Source of the DNA: Candidatus Agrococcus pullicola
Lineage (GTDB): Bacteria; Actinomycetota; Actinomycetes; Actinomycetales; Microbacteriaceae
DNA length: 6,194 nucleotides
Assembly: GCA_019115685.1 (NCBI GenBank)
Contig: DXDC01000446.1
Coordinates: forward strand, 1-6,194
Direction: 5' to 3'
Position 1 is the stretch's first letter; each line of letters opens with the position of its first letter. This document shows positions 1-6,194 of the stretch, piece by piece. The translations under genes were made by a program, and so were the position numbers. The notes under the pieces were generated by a model. It worked only from the letters and a program-made list of their open reading frames with translations, searched no databases and had not been told where the DNA came from.

Positions 1-1
1 C

Positions 2-1144
2 CTGCGGGGCAACATCGGCAAACCCGGCGCCGGCGCCTCCCCTATCCGCGGTCACAGCAACGTGCAGGGTGACCGCACGATGGGTGTGTGGGAGAAGATG
101 CCGGATTCGTTCCTGGACGCGCTCGGCGAGGAGTTCGGGTTCGAACCTCCCAGGGAGCCCGGATTCGATTCCGTCGACGGTATCCGTGCGCTGTCGGAGG
201 GGCGCGTGAAGTTCTGGATGAGCCTCGGCGGCAATCTACTGGGGGCGATCTCCGACACAAACCTCGCGGAAGCGTCCATGCGGAAAACGAAGCTCAGCGT
301 CCAGCTGTCCACAAAGCTCAATCGCTCGCACGTGATCACGGGCGAAGAAGCCTTGATCCTGCCGGTGCTCGGCCGCACAGAAGTCGATATGCAACTCACA
401 GGGCCGCAGTACGTCACGGTCGAGGACACCGTCTGCGCGGTGCACGCTTCGCACGGCCAGATCGCCCCGATCTCCGAGAGCGTGCGCTCGGAGGTATCGA
501 TCATCGCCGGCATCGGCCACGCGACATTCGGAGGCAGGCACGACATCGACTGGTTGAGTTTCGCCGACAACTACGACCTCATCCGTGATCGCATCTCTCG
601 CGTCGTGCCCGGCTGCGAGGACTACAACGAGAAGACCAGAAGGCGCGACGGTTTCGTGCTTCCTAATGGCCCCCGCGACGAACGCCGTTTCGACACCGCA
701 ACTGGCAAGGCCCGGATAACCGTCAACGATCTCGAGCCCGTCGAGTGCCCTCCCGGCCGCCTCCTGCTGCAGACCGTGCGGTCGCACGACCAGTTCAACA
801 CGACGATCTACAGCCTCAACGACCGCTACAGGGGAGTGAAGAAGGGTCGCTACGTCATCTTCGTCCACCCCGAGGATCTCGCGGATCTCGGTTTGGAGGA
901 CGGTCAGAGCGTCGACATCTTCAGCGAGTGGGAGGGTCAGTCGGATCGCGTACTGCGAGGGTTCCGAGCTGTCGCGTTCCCCACCGCGCGGGGCTGTGCG
1001 GCGGCGTACTTCCCGGAGGCCAACGTCCTGGTGCCGCTCGACAGCGTCGCCTACGGAAGCAATACGCCGGTGTCCAAGGCCATCGTTGTGCGACTTGAGC
1101 CGTCAGTGACCCCTGCGGGTGCCGGTCGCCCCGTGGTTGCCTGA
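2..1144 (+). CDS. FdhF/YdeP-family molybdopterin oxidoreductase, C-terminal half (5' partial)
   Basis: The frame is open from base 2, so the gene starts upstream; 380 residues are visible before TGA at 1142-1144. The family is usually about 750 residues, so roughly half is missing. The opening residues LRGNIGKPGAG, then PIRGHSNVQGDRTMG, are characteristic of bis-MGD oxidoreductases of the FdhF/YdeP group, which resemble formate dehydrogenase alpha subunits. Residues about 253-367 form the molybdopterin dinucleotide-binding C-terminal domain, with the signature QTVRSHDQFNTTIY and DRYRGVKKGR. A late NTPVSKAIVVRLEP matches the usual end of the family; 13 further residues follow and are encoded over the 3' end of mog on the other strand. 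The true substrate cannot be told: some relatives are annotated as formate dehydrogenases, and E. coli YdeP is linked to acid resistance. The N-terminal half, which would show any iron-sulfur cysteines, is outside the window. Its position beside cofactor genes suggests it is a client of them. Family call is firm, function is not. Confidence 0.93.
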   Translation: MRGNIGKPGAGASPIRGHSNVQGDRTMGVWEKMPDSFLDALGEEFGFEPPREPGFDSVDGIRALSEGRVKFWMSLGGNLLGAISDTNLAEASMRKTKLSVQLSTKLNRSHVITGEEALILPVLGRTEVDMQLTGPQYVTVEDTVCAVHASHGQIAPISESVRSEVSIIAGIGHATFGGRHDIDWLSFADNYDLIRDRISRVVPGCEDYNEKTRRRDGFVLPNGPRDERRFDTATGKARITVNDLEPVECPPGRLLLQTVRSHDQFNTTIYSLNDRYRGVKKGRYVIFVHPEDLADLGLEDGQSVDIFSEWEGQSDRVLRGFRAVAFPTARGCAAAYFPEANVLVPLDSVAYGSNTPVSKAIVVRLEPSVTPAGAGRPVVA

Positions 1145-1612
1145 GCCGCGCCGCTGTTCTAGCAGGTGGTCCAGTACGGGCTCCAGCACTGCCAGCCCGT
1201 CGCGAACGCCACCCGGCGAGCCGGGCAGGTTCATGACGAACGAATCACCGGAGAAGCCGGCGAGCCCGCGGGTCAGCACCGCGGTCGGAGTGTGCTCCGC
1301 TCCCAGGCGTCGTAGTTCTTCGATCAGGCCCGGTAGCTGCACATCGAGCAGGGGCTCGGTCTGCTCGGGTGTGCCGTCGTCTGGAGCGATGCCGGTGCCG
1401 CCAGTCGTGAGTACCACGGCGGGACGCTCGGCCAGAGCGGCTCCGAGAGTCTCGCCAACCGGGGGTCCGTCTGCCACGATCACGGGCATCCCGACCGAGA
1501 AGCCTCGCTCCTCGAGCCACGCGCGAATCGCTGGGCCGGTGGCGTCGGCAGCACTGTCTACGGAGGCGGTTGTGGATGCGACGATGACGACGGCAGAGCG
1601 CTGCTCGCTCAT
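1103..1612 (-). CDS. mog: MogA/MoaB-family molybdopterin adenylyltransferase
   Basis: A 169-residue cytosolic protein of the MoCF-binding family, which activates molybdopterin by adenylating it before MoeA inserts molybdate. Visible family marks are [17 protein letters not shown] (about residues 67-83), where the glycine-rich loop binds molybdopterin and D79 sits at the conserved acidic position, then [12 protein letters not shown], and NLPGSPGG at 128-135. The usual basic residue just before the conserved Asp (RD in many members) is D78 here, a tolerable variation. The start is ATG at 1612-1610. It overlaps the moaC stop in an ATGA arrangement (1609-1612), and no Shine-Dalgarno is evident, so translation is probably coupled to moaC. 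The frame stays open upstream inside moaC, but that extension is not Mog-like. The last nine or so residues, after GSGNH, look like a non-conserved tail and are encoded antisense to the end of the oxidoreductase gene. MogA and MoaB are close paralogues; I cannot separate them by sequence alone, and only one copy is present. Confidence 0.92.
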   Translation of the reverse strand: MSEQRSAVVIVASTTASVDSAADATGPAIRAWLEERGFSVGMPVIVADGPPVGETLGAALAERPAVVLTTGGTGIAPDDGTPEQTEPLLDVQLPGLIEELRRLGAEHTPTAVLTRGLAGFSGDSFVMNLPGSPGGVRDGLAVLEPVLDHLLEQRRGSGNHGATGTRRGH

Positions 1613-2100
1613 TCGATCGACCAGTCGCCGCTGCGGCCGCCGGATTTCGCCAGCACCCTGATGTCGGTCACGACCGCCTGCGCATCGACCGCTTTGATCA
1701 TGTCGTAGAGCGTCAGCGCCGCAACGCTGGCAGCCGTGAGCGCTTCCATCTCGACACCCGTGACACCCCTGGTTGTCACGGAGGCCACGATTCGCACGGT
1801 GTCGCTCCCTCGTTCGAAGTCGATCGAGAGCTTCGTGAGCGGCAGCGGGTGACAGAGCGGAATGATGTCCGCGGTCCGTTTCGCCGCCATGATGCCGGCG
1901 ATGCGAGCGGTGCCGAGCGCTTCTCCCTTCGGCAGGTCGCCCGCGAAGAGCCGCTCCACGACATCGGCGCGCGTCGACAGCACCGCCTGCGCGCGGGCGA
2001 TGCGCTTCGTCACCGTCTTCTCGGTCACGTCGACCATGTGCGCGCTGCCATCGCCGCGAAGGTGCGTGAGGCCCTCTTCGGTCGGGTTCTTGTCCGTCAT
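1609..2100 (-). CDS. moaC: Cyclic pyranopterin monophosphate synthase MoaC
   Basis: 163 residues, the normal length for MoaC. The enzyme turns the MoaA product (3',8-cyclo-7,8-dihydro-GTP) into cyclic pyranopterin monophosphate. Family signatures run the full length: HMVDVTEK (21-28), [17 protein letters not shown] (72-88, with catalytic-site His84), [20 protein letters not shown] (115-134), then KAVD (Lys136) and KSGGRSG (152-158). The His, Glu, Asp and Lys positions expected at the active site are all there. The ATG at 2100-2098 overlaps the moeA stop by four bases (ATGA) and has a good Shine-Dalgarno GGAGG five bases upstream, so it is both coupled to moeA and able to initiate by itself. 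It is the third gene of the moaD-moeA-moaC-mog block. Nothing is unusual in the protein. Confidence 0.97.
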   Translation of the reverse strand: MTDKNPTEEGLTHLRGDGSAHMVDVTEKTVTKRIARAQAVLSTRADVVERLFAGDLPKGEALGTARIAGIMAAKRTADIIPLCHPLPLTKLSIDFERGSDTVRIVASVTTRGVTGVEMEALTAASVAALTLYDMIKAVDAQAVVTDIRVLAKSGGRSGDWSIE

Positions 2101-3383
2101 GCGATCCTCCAGGTATCCAAGAGCCTGCCCGCTGCAACGTGCTCGACGCCTACGGGAATCTCCACGATCACGTCAGCGTCCGCGAGGCCGGTGAGCAGGT
2201 GCGATCCGGGAGCCGAGACCGTAACCGTCCCGTCTGCACCCACTGTTCCACGCCGGAACTGCAACTTCGATTCCGGGGAAGTCACGTCGTGCGCGAGCGC
2301 GAGTTGCTGCCGCTCCCGCTCCGCAGGCAACCCGGCGGCCTCGCGCAGTTCGGGCAGCAGAAACACCTCGGTCGACAGCATCGAGCTGACGGGGTTGCCG
2401 GGGAAGCACAGCAGGGGCAACGGCAAGGAAGCCGCCCTTTCGACGTTCGCGAGCCCTTGCGGCCCGCCGGGTTGCATCGCAACCGATACGAACTCGGCAT
2501 CCAAAGGCTCCAGCGCCTCTCGCACGACTTCGTATGCCCCTGCGCTGATACCGCCCGAGGTCACGGCCAGATCGAAGCTCTCGGCGCCTTCCAGCAGTCG
2601 GCGAAGTTCGTCGGGTCGATCAACCGATCGCGCCCTGACCGTCTCCGCTCCCGCGCTTCGCAGCATTGCAGCGAGCATAGGGGTGTTCGCGTCGTAGATG
2701 CGTCCGGGGGAAAGCGCTCCAGATCGCTCCTGCAGTTCATCACCGGTCGCGCACACCAGAATGCGGGGCCTGCGCTGCACGGGTACTTCGGTGATCCCCG
2801 CTGCCGCGAGCGCCCCTATGAGCGCCGGTGTCAAGCGCCGACCTCGAAGCGCCAGCGCCGAACCCGCGGGGGAGTCCTCTCCGCAGTGTCTCACGAAGGC
2901 GCCCGGCTGCACGGGCTCTGAGAAGGCGACCGTCCCTTCGGGTTCGCGATTCGCTTCTTCGGCGCGCACGAGCGAGAACGGGTGCCTTGCAAGCGTCGGG
3001 AATCTGGGCGGTAGCGCTGCCTCGACGGGAATCACTGCGTCGGCGCCCTCCGGCACCGCAGCACCGGTCATGATCGGGGATGCCGTGCCGGGCCGGTGCC
3101 GAAGCGGCGGATCGCCCGCCGCGGTCGCCCAGCCGATCGGCAGCTCGACGGGCTGCTCCTGTGAGGCATCGAGGACATCACTGGCGAGCACGGCGTAGCC
3201 GTCCATCTGCGAGTTCGTAAAGGGCGGCATCGGGAAACTTGAGAGGAGGTCCACGGCCGTGAGCCTGCCGACGAGTTCGGGATCGTCGATCGGCAGAAGG
3301 AGCGGTTCGCGCTCGGCTACTCGACCCAGCGCCGGAGCGATGAGCGCGCGCACTGCCGCCCTGTGCTCTTCGACCGAGCGCAT
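2097..3383 (-). CDS. moeA: Molybdopterin molybdenumtransferase MoeA
   Basis: 428 residues, a usual MoeA length. It inserts molybdate into adenylated molybdopterin made by Mog. Visible marks: N-terminal SVEEHRAAV (3-11), [15 protein letters not shown] (51-65, with the conserved Asp61), [16 protein letters not shown] (104-119), ATGDEL (212-217), [13 protein letters not shown] (275-287) and CFPGNPVSS (326-334). The domain order (linker/domain II, MoCF-binding domain III, C-terminal beta domain IV) is complete. I chose ATG 3383-3381 because M-R-SVEEH matches the usual N-terminus. The frame is open for 49 more codons upstream, but there it reads through moaD in another frame. The start lies four bases after the moaD stop in TGAGGAGATG, so its GGAG directly abuts the ATG; reinitiation after moaD seems likely. 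One odd point is the active-site loop, MQPGGPQG (303-310): many MoeA proteins have Lys where Gly307 stands. Its 3' end overlaps moaC by four bases. Confidence 0.96.
   Translation of the reverse strand: MRSVEEHRAAVRALIAPALGRVAEREPLLLPIDDPELVGRLTAVDLLSSFPMPPFTNSQMDGYAVLASDVLDASQEQPVELPIGWATAAGDPPLRHRPGTASPIMTGAAVPEGADAVIPVEAALPPRFPTLARHPFSLVRAEEANREPEGTVAFSEPVQPGAFVRHCGEDSPAGSALALRGRRLTPALIGALAAAGITEVPVQRRPRILVCATGDELQERSGALSPGRIYDANTPMLAAMLRSAGAETVRARSVDRPDELRRLLEGAESFDLAVTSGGISAGAYEVVREALEPLDAEFVSVAMQPGGPQGLANVERAASLPLPLLCFPGNPVSSMLSTEVFLLPELREAAGLPAERERQQLALAHDVTSPESKLQFRRGTVGADGTVTVSAPGSHLLTGLADADVIVEIPVGVEHVAAGRLLDTWRIA
2106..2110 (-). promoter_or_regulatory. Shine-Dalgarno for moaC
   Basis: Read on the minus strand this is GGAGG, five bases before the moaC ATG and within the last codons of moeA. 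It supports the 2100 start. Confidence 0.75.
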
Positions 3384-3387
3384 CTCC
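3384..3387 (-). promoter_or_regulatory. Abutting GGAG in front of moeA (coupled start)
   Basis: The minus strand reads TGA-GGAG-ATG: the moaD stop, a GGAG, then the moeA start with no spacer. A Shine-Dalgarno normally needs about five to nine bases of spacing, so this one is unlikely to place a ribosome on that ATG unaided. Termination-reinitiation from moaD is the simpler reading. Confidence 0.55.
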
Positions 3388-3633
3388 TCAGCCGCCCGCG
3401 AACGGCGGCAGAACATCGACGGTGCGTCCCGCGATCGCACCGCTGCGGCGAACCGTGCCATCAACAAGGAAGGACCCTCCTCGCAGCACGCGGGACATCT
3501 CGGCCCCGTACCGTTCGTGCAGCGCAGCACGCAGCTCGTCGAGCGTTCCGGCCAGCCGCGTGTCGAACCGCTCCTCCTCGATACCGGCGGCCTCTGCCGC
3601 CGCCGCGAAGTAACGCACCGTGTACTCGGTCAT
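3388..3633 (-). CDS. moaD: Molybdopterin synthase small (sulfur carrier) subunit MoaD
   Basis: 81 residues, the expected size for a ubiquitin-fold MoaD. It ends in VDVLPPFAGG; the exposed C-terminal Gly-Gly is adenylated by the MoeB/MoeZ enzyme and then carries the thiocarboxylate that MoaE uses to build the dithiolene of molybdopterin. The N-terminal VRYFAAAAEAAG and FLVDGTVRR are also typical. ATG 3633-3631 is the only sensible start. No Shine-Dalgarno lies in front of it, but a -10-like TAGCAT ends six bases upstream, so the mRNA is probably leaderless. It is the first gene of a leftward block (moaD-moeA-moaC-mog) and faces away from moeZ, whose product activates it. Its usual partner moaE is not beside it but at the end of the divergent transcript. 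ThiS was considered and set aside because there are no thiamine genes and every neighbour is a Moco gene. Confidence 0.94.
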   Translation of the reverse strand: MTEYTVRYFAAAAEAAGIEEERFDTRLAGTLDELRAALHERYGAEMSRVLRGGSFLVDGTVRRSGAIAGRTVDVLPPFAGG

Positions 3634-3639
3634 ACGGCA

Positions 3640-3669
3640 ATGCTAGTAGAGCCTCGTAGACTCGGTCAC
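3640..3669 (-). promoter_or_regulatory. Candidate promoter for moaD-moeA-moaC-mog (leaderless)
   Basis: On the minus strand TAGCAT (3645-3640) fits the TANNNT -10 of actinobacterial housekeeping promoters. It is preceded, after an 18-base spacer, by GTGACC (3669-3664), which matches TTGACA at four of six positions. Six bases separate the -10 from the moaD ATG, so transcription would start at or next to the start codon. Position and lack of a ribosome site support it; the motifs alone are weak. Confidence 0.5.
3657..3669 (+). promoter_or_regulatory. Candidate -10 element for moeZ-moaE (leaderless)
   Basis: TAGACT (3657-3662) fits TANNNT and ends seven bases before the moeZ GTG at 3670, the spacing expected for a leaderless start. 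No convincing -35 is seen at the right distance (about 3633-3639). The element overlaps the space between the -35 and -10 of the opposing moaD promoter. Confidence 0.42.
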
Positions 3670-4818
3670 GTGGGTGAAACGAACGGCAGCGGGCCCGCTG
3701 CACTTGTCGAGCCGGTGCCCGCGTTGGGGCGTGAGCAGCTCGAGCGGGCGCAGCGCCAGCTACCGCTGCCCGGCTTCGGCGAACTCGCGCAGCGACGCCT
3801 GCGTGCGGCTCGCGTTCTCGCCATCGGCGCCGGCGGACTCGGCAGCGCGAGTGTCCCGTACCTGGCCGGGGCGGGAGTCGGGACGATCGGCATCGTCGAC
3901 GATGACGTCGTCGAGATCTCGAATCTGCACCGCCAGGTCGCGCACGGAATCGCGGATATCGGGAGGCCGAAGACCGCATCGCTCGCGGACCGCGTGCGCG
4001 AAACGGACCGGGCCGTCACGGTACACGAGCATCGGCATCGGCTGACGGCCGCGAACGCGCTCGACGTGTTTCGCGAATACGATCTCGTGATCGACGGCAG
4101 CGACAACTTCCCGACCAGGTACCTCGCCAACGACGCGGCTCAGCTGCTCGACAAGCCCCTCGTGTGGGGTGCCATCCTGCAGTATCAGGGGCAGGTGGGT
4201 GTCGCGTGGCATCGGCACGGCCCCGGCTACCGGGATCTCTTTCCCGCACCGCCGGCACCGGAAGACGTCATCGACTGCGCCGGCGGCGGTGTGCTCCCCG
4301 GCCTGTGCGGCACGGTGGGGTCGCTGCTCGCGACGGAGGCGATGAAGCTCATCACCGGTCTCGGCGACCCGTTGCTCGGCCGCGTGCTCGTCTACGACTC
4401 GCTCACCGCCCGTACGCGCGAGATCCTCTACGGCCGTGATCCCGAAGCCGCGCCGGTCACCGAACTCATCGACTACGAGGCGTTCTGCGCAGGAGCCGAT
4501 GGGCCGGCATCCGTGTCCGCTGCCGAGGCCATCGAGCTGCTTCGTGGCCCGGACGCTCCCGTGCTGCTGGATGTCCGCACGCGCGAAGAGCGCCGCGGGC
4601 GCCGCATCCCCGGTGCGCTCTCGGTGCCCCTGGACGAACTCGAGCAGCGGCTGAGCGAGTTCACGGGGCCCGTGCTCGTGCACTGCGAACGCGGGCCACG
4701 CTCCGTCCGAGCCTCCCGCCTGCTCGAGTCGGTCGCCCAGCCCAGGTACGTGCAGGGCGGCATCGACGCACTCGCACGGTTGGCACCCGAACTGCTCGAG
4801 GAGGAGCCTGCATCATGA
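3670..4818 (+). CDS. moeZ: MoeZ-type adenylyltransferase/sulfurtransferase (MoeB domain plus rhodanese domain)
   Basis: 382 residues from the GTG at 3670. Residues 1-260 are an E1-like MoeB/ThiF domain: LPLPGFG (31-37), nucleotide loop GAGGLGS (53-59), SNLHRQV (84-90), DGSDNFPTRYLAND (142-155) and the catalytic-cysteine region DCAGGGVLPGLCG with Cys203. The paired CxxC zinc cysteines of E. coli MoeB are absent (YRDLFP here), as in actinobacterial MoeZ proteins. Residues about 281-372 are a rhodanese domain: LLDVRTREE, then the active loop CERGPRS with Cys339. The protein should adenylate the C-terminal glycine of MoaD and pass it sulfur; it may also serve other sulfur carriers, as known for MoeZ in mycobacteria. 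Start choice: family members begin a few residues before the LVEPVPAL segment, which favours GTG 3670. ATG 3640 (392 residues) is possible but lies in the opposing -10. The frame is open further upstream only antisense to moaD. It overlaps moaE by four bases. Confidence 0.93.
   Translation: MGETNGSGPAALVEPVPALGREQLERAQRQLPLPGFGELAQRRLRAARVLAIGAGGLGSASVPYLAGAGVGTIGIVDDDVVEISNLHRQVAHGIADIGRPKTASLADRVRETDRAVTVHEHRHRLTAANALDVFREYDLVIDGSDNFPTRYLANDAAQLLDKPLVWGAILQYQGQVGVAWHRHGPGYRDLFPAPPAPEDVIDCAGGGVLPGLCGTVGSLLATEAMKLITGLGDPLLGRVLVYDSLTARTREILYGRDPEAAPVTELIDYEAFCAGADGPASVSAAEAIELLRGPDAPVLLDVRTREERRGRRIPGALSVPLDELEQRLSEFTGPVLVHCERGPRSVRASRLLESVAQPRYVQGGIDALARLAPELLEEEPAS
4799..4806 (+). promoter_or_regulatory. 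Strong Shine-Dalgarno for moaE
   Basis: AGGAGGAG lies eight bases before the moaE ATG at 4815, inside the last codons of moeZ. It confirms that start and shows moaE can be loaded with ribosomes directly as well as by coupling through the ATGA overlap. Confidence 0.8.
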
Positions 4819-5216
4819 CATCGTTCGCGCTCGTTACGCCTGATGAACTCGACGAAGCCGCTGTGAGAGCGGCGGTGACGGACGACGCGCACGGGGCCGT
4901 CATCGTGTTCCACGGCGTCGTGCGCGATCACGACGGCGGGCGGGGTGTGAGCGCACTCGAGTACAGCGCGCATCCGGATGCGGAGCGACTACTGCGCGAG
5001 TGCCTACGGGCTCCCGAAGGCGTTCGGCTCGCGGCAGCCCACAGGACGGGGACGCTGACCATCGGCGATACCGCCCTCATCGCTGCCGCCTCCTCAGCGC
5101 ACCGGCCGGAGGCGTTCGCCGCACTCGAGAGCCTTGTCACAAGAATCAAGGCCGAGGTGCCGATCTGGAAGCGCCAGCACTTCACCGACGGGGCGACCGA
5201 ATGGGTGGGGCTGTGA
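4815..5216 (+). CDS. moaE: Molybdopterin synthase large (catalytic) subunit MoaE
   Basis: 133 residues, slightly short of the about 150 of E. coli MoaE but complete. It binds precursor Z (cyclic pyranopterin monophosphate) and, with thiocarboxylated MoaD, inserts the two dithiolene sulfurs. Diagnostic motifs: VFHGVVRDHDGGRGVSALEY (31-50, with Arg37 in the anion-binding region), AAHRTGTLTIGD (74-85), and RIKAEVPIWKRQHFTDG (110-126), which contains the two lysines expected at the active site (Lys112 and Lys119); TEWVG follows. The ATG overlaps the moeZ stop as ATGA (4815-4818) and has a strong Shine-Dalgarno. It is the second and last gene of the rightward block. Only ten bases separate its stop from the end of the convergent moaA, and no terminator hairpin is visible between them. 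Confidence 0.97.
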   Translation: MTSFALVTPDELDEAAVRAAVTDDAHGAVIVFHGVVRDHDGGRGVSALEYSAHPDAERLLRECLRAPEGVRLAAAHRTGTLTIGDTALIAAASSAHRPEAFAALESLVTRIKAEVPIWKRQHFTDGATEWVGL

Positions 5217-5226
5217 ACGACCGAGC

Positions 5227-6194
5227 TCAGCCGCCGATGTACGACATCTCGATGCGCTCACGGCCCGCGCCACGAGCCGTCAGGGCCGCGCGCAGTTCCG
5301 AGTAGCGGTCATCCCGCGCTCGCCAGAGTCCCGTCAGCGCCGCTGCTACTTCCGCGTCGTCGGCGCCAGAACGCAGGATCGAGCGAAGGTCGAAGCCTGT
5401 GCCTGCAAACAGGCAGGTGAAGAGCTGACCGTCAGCGGAGACTCTCGCCCGAGTGCAGCTGCCGCAGAATGCATCGGTGACGCTCGAGATCACGCCGATC
5501 TCGCCCTCGCCGTCGCGGTAGCGCCAGCGTTTGGCAGTCTCGCCCGGTGACGTCGCGCCGAGGGGCTCGAGCGGATGCACCTCGTCGACCGTGCGCACGA
5601 CTTCGGCCGACGGTACGACTTCGTCGAGTTTCCAGCCGTTCGAAGTCCCGACATCCATGAACTCGATGAACCGCAGTATCCGCCCCGTGCCGCGGAAGCG
5701 CTCCGCCAGGCTGACGATCTCGTGGTCGTTGACGCCGCGCTTGAGCACGGCGTTGATCTTCACGGGCCCGAGACCGACGGCTTCTGCGGCTTCGATGCCT
5801 TCGAAGACTCGTGCGAGCGGAAAGCGCACGTCGTTGATGGCCTGAAACCGCTCTTCGTCGAGCGAGTCGAGCGACACCGTGACGCGCCCCAGCCCCGCGG
5901 CCTTCAGCGCTTCCGCCTTGACGGGGAGCGCCGAGGCGTTCGTGGTGAGCGCGATGTCCAGCCGAGCGCCGTCCGGCGTTCGCAGTTCGGCGAGCTCGGC
6001 GATCAGCTCCTCGATGCCTTTGCGCAGTAGCGGTTCTCCGCCGGTGATGCGCAGCTTTCGAACCCCGAGCCGACTACCGATGTGGGCGAGGCGCACGATC
6101 TCGGCGAAGCTGAGCAGTTCATCGCGCTCGAGGAAGACGTAGTCGCGGCCGAAGATCTCTTTCGGCATGCAGTAGACGCACCGAAAGTTGCAGC
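5227..6194 (-). CDS. moaA: GTP 3',8-cyclase MoaA (radical SAM), 5' partial
   Basis: 321 whole codons are visible; the gene continues past the window edge, where perhaps 20-30 N-terminal residues lie. The first visible residues, [10 protein letters not shown], are the CX3CX2C motif that holds the radical-SAM [4Fe-4S] cluster. The frame has an internal ATG at 6168-6166, but starting there would delete this motif, so it is not the start. Numbering from the first visible Cys: ITGGEPLLR around the SAM-binding GGEP (51-54), [11 protein letters not shown] (106-116), and a second cluster motif CGSC...C (Cys243, Cys246, Cys260; CX2CX13C) that binds the GTP-side cluster. It ends in SYIGG, the C-terminal Gly-Gly required in MoaA. 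The enzyme makes 3',8-cyclo-7,8-dihydro-GTP for MoaC. It converges on moaE, so it belongs to a separate transcript whose promoter is outside the window. Confidence 0.97.
   Translation of the reverse strand, partial: CNFRCVYCMPKEIFGRDYVFLERDELLSFAEIVRLAHIGSRLGVRKLRITGGEPLLRKGIEELIAELAELRTPDGARLDIALTTNASALPVKAEALKAAGLGRVTVSLDSLDEERFQAINDVRFPLARVFEGIEAAEAVGLGPVKINAVLKRGVNDHEIVSLAERFRGTGRILRFIEFMDVGTSNGWKLDEVVPSAEVVRTVDEVHPLEPLGATSPGETAKRWRYRDGEGEIGVISSVTDAFCGSCTRARVSADGQLFTCLFAGTGFDLRSILRSGADDAEVAAALTGLWRARDDRYSELRAALTARGAGRERIEMSYIGG

Larger units (their letters stand above)
3634..3669. promoter_or_regulatory. Divergent intergenic control region between moaD and moeZ
   Basis: This 36-bp gap is the only non-coding stretch of any size and must hold the start signals of both blocks. 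The direct repeat GTAGA occurs at 3646-3650 and 3656-3660, ten bases (one helical turn) apart, and the palindrome CACGTG (3667-3672) straddles the moeZ start codon. Either could be part of an operator, but nothing identifies a regulator. Confidence 0.7.

Noticed and set aside
236..868. 210-codon minus-strand frame under the oxidoreductase gene
   Set aside because: Low-complexity Val/Asp-rich translation typical of the antisense of a GC-rich gene; the plus-strand family match is clear.
1613..2137. In-frame upstream extension of mog
   Set aside because: It reads through moaC in another frame, is Arg/His/Gly-rich and has no MogA similarity; ATG 1612 with the ATGA overlap is the better start.
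1849..2697. 282-codon plus-strand frame across moaC and moeA
   Set aside because: It spans the junction of two well-supported opposite-strand genes and shows no family motif; a shadow frame.
3259..3669. 137-codon in-frame N-terminal extension of moeZ
   Set aside because: It lies antisense to moeA and moaD and is not E1-like; the family begins near LVEPVPAL.
3760..4683. 307-codon open frame on the minus strand, antisense to moeZ
   Set aside because: It mirrors moeZ in a GC-rich genome, has no recognisable domain, and its composition follows the third-codon bias of the plus-strand gene.
5217..5235. Possible shared terminator between moaE and moaA, including the palindrome GAGCTC
   Set aside because: A six-base palindrome with no longer stem and no T-run; chance occurrence.
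6166..6168. ATG as the moaA start
   Set aside because: Starting there removes the CX3CX2C radical-SAM cysteines, which are in frame immediately upstream.
1..6194. tRNA or rRNA genes, insertion sequences, CRISPR repeats, riboswitches, or a hidden novel system
   Set aside because: No inverted terminal repeats, regular repeat arrays, tRNA-like arms or structured leaders were seen; nearly every base is explained by the eight pathway genes, and the leaders are too short for a riboswitch.

Overview
The window is GC-rich (roughly two thirds G+C by eye) and densely coded. Short overlaps between genes, GTG and ATG starts, a candidate leaderless promoter pair and a MoeZ-type MoeB-rhodanese protein all point to an actinobacterium. 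Overall protein style suggests Micrococcales, perhaps Microbacteriaceae, but that is an inference I could not test. About 99% of the bases are assigned to eight genes. Both end genes are cut by the window edge.

Layout. Positions 2-1144 (+) hold the C-terminal half of an FdhF/YdeP-family molybdopterin oxidoreductase. It runs tail to tail into a leftward block, 3633 down to 1103 (-), in the order moaD, moeA, moaC, mog. From a 36-bp intergenic gap at 3634-3669 a rightward block diverges, 3670-5216 (+), with a moeB-rhodanese (moeZ) gene followed by moaE. A leftward moaA, 5227-6194 (-), converges on moaE and is cut at its 5' end just upstream of its radical-SAM cysteine motif.

How the genes work together. 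This is almost the whole molybdenum cofactor pathway. MoaA and MoaC convert GTP to cyclic pyranopterin monophosphate. MoaD and MoaE form molybdopterin synthase, which adds the dithiolene sulfurs. MoeZ adenylates the MoaD C-terminal Gly-Gly and, through its rhodanese domain, probably supplies the sulfur. Mog adenylates molybdopterin and MoeA inserts molybdate. The adjacent oxidoreductase is a plausible consumer. The step from Moco to the bis-MGD form that this enzyme family uses (MobA) and the FdhD sulfurtransferase are not encoded here.

I found no RNA gene, mobile element, CRISPR array or convincing terminator. I also found no undescribed system: this is a recognisable pathway cluster. The points of interest are its architecture (interlocked divergent promoters, overlapping convergent 3' ends, the split of moaD and moaE between two transcripts) and a few residue-level departures.
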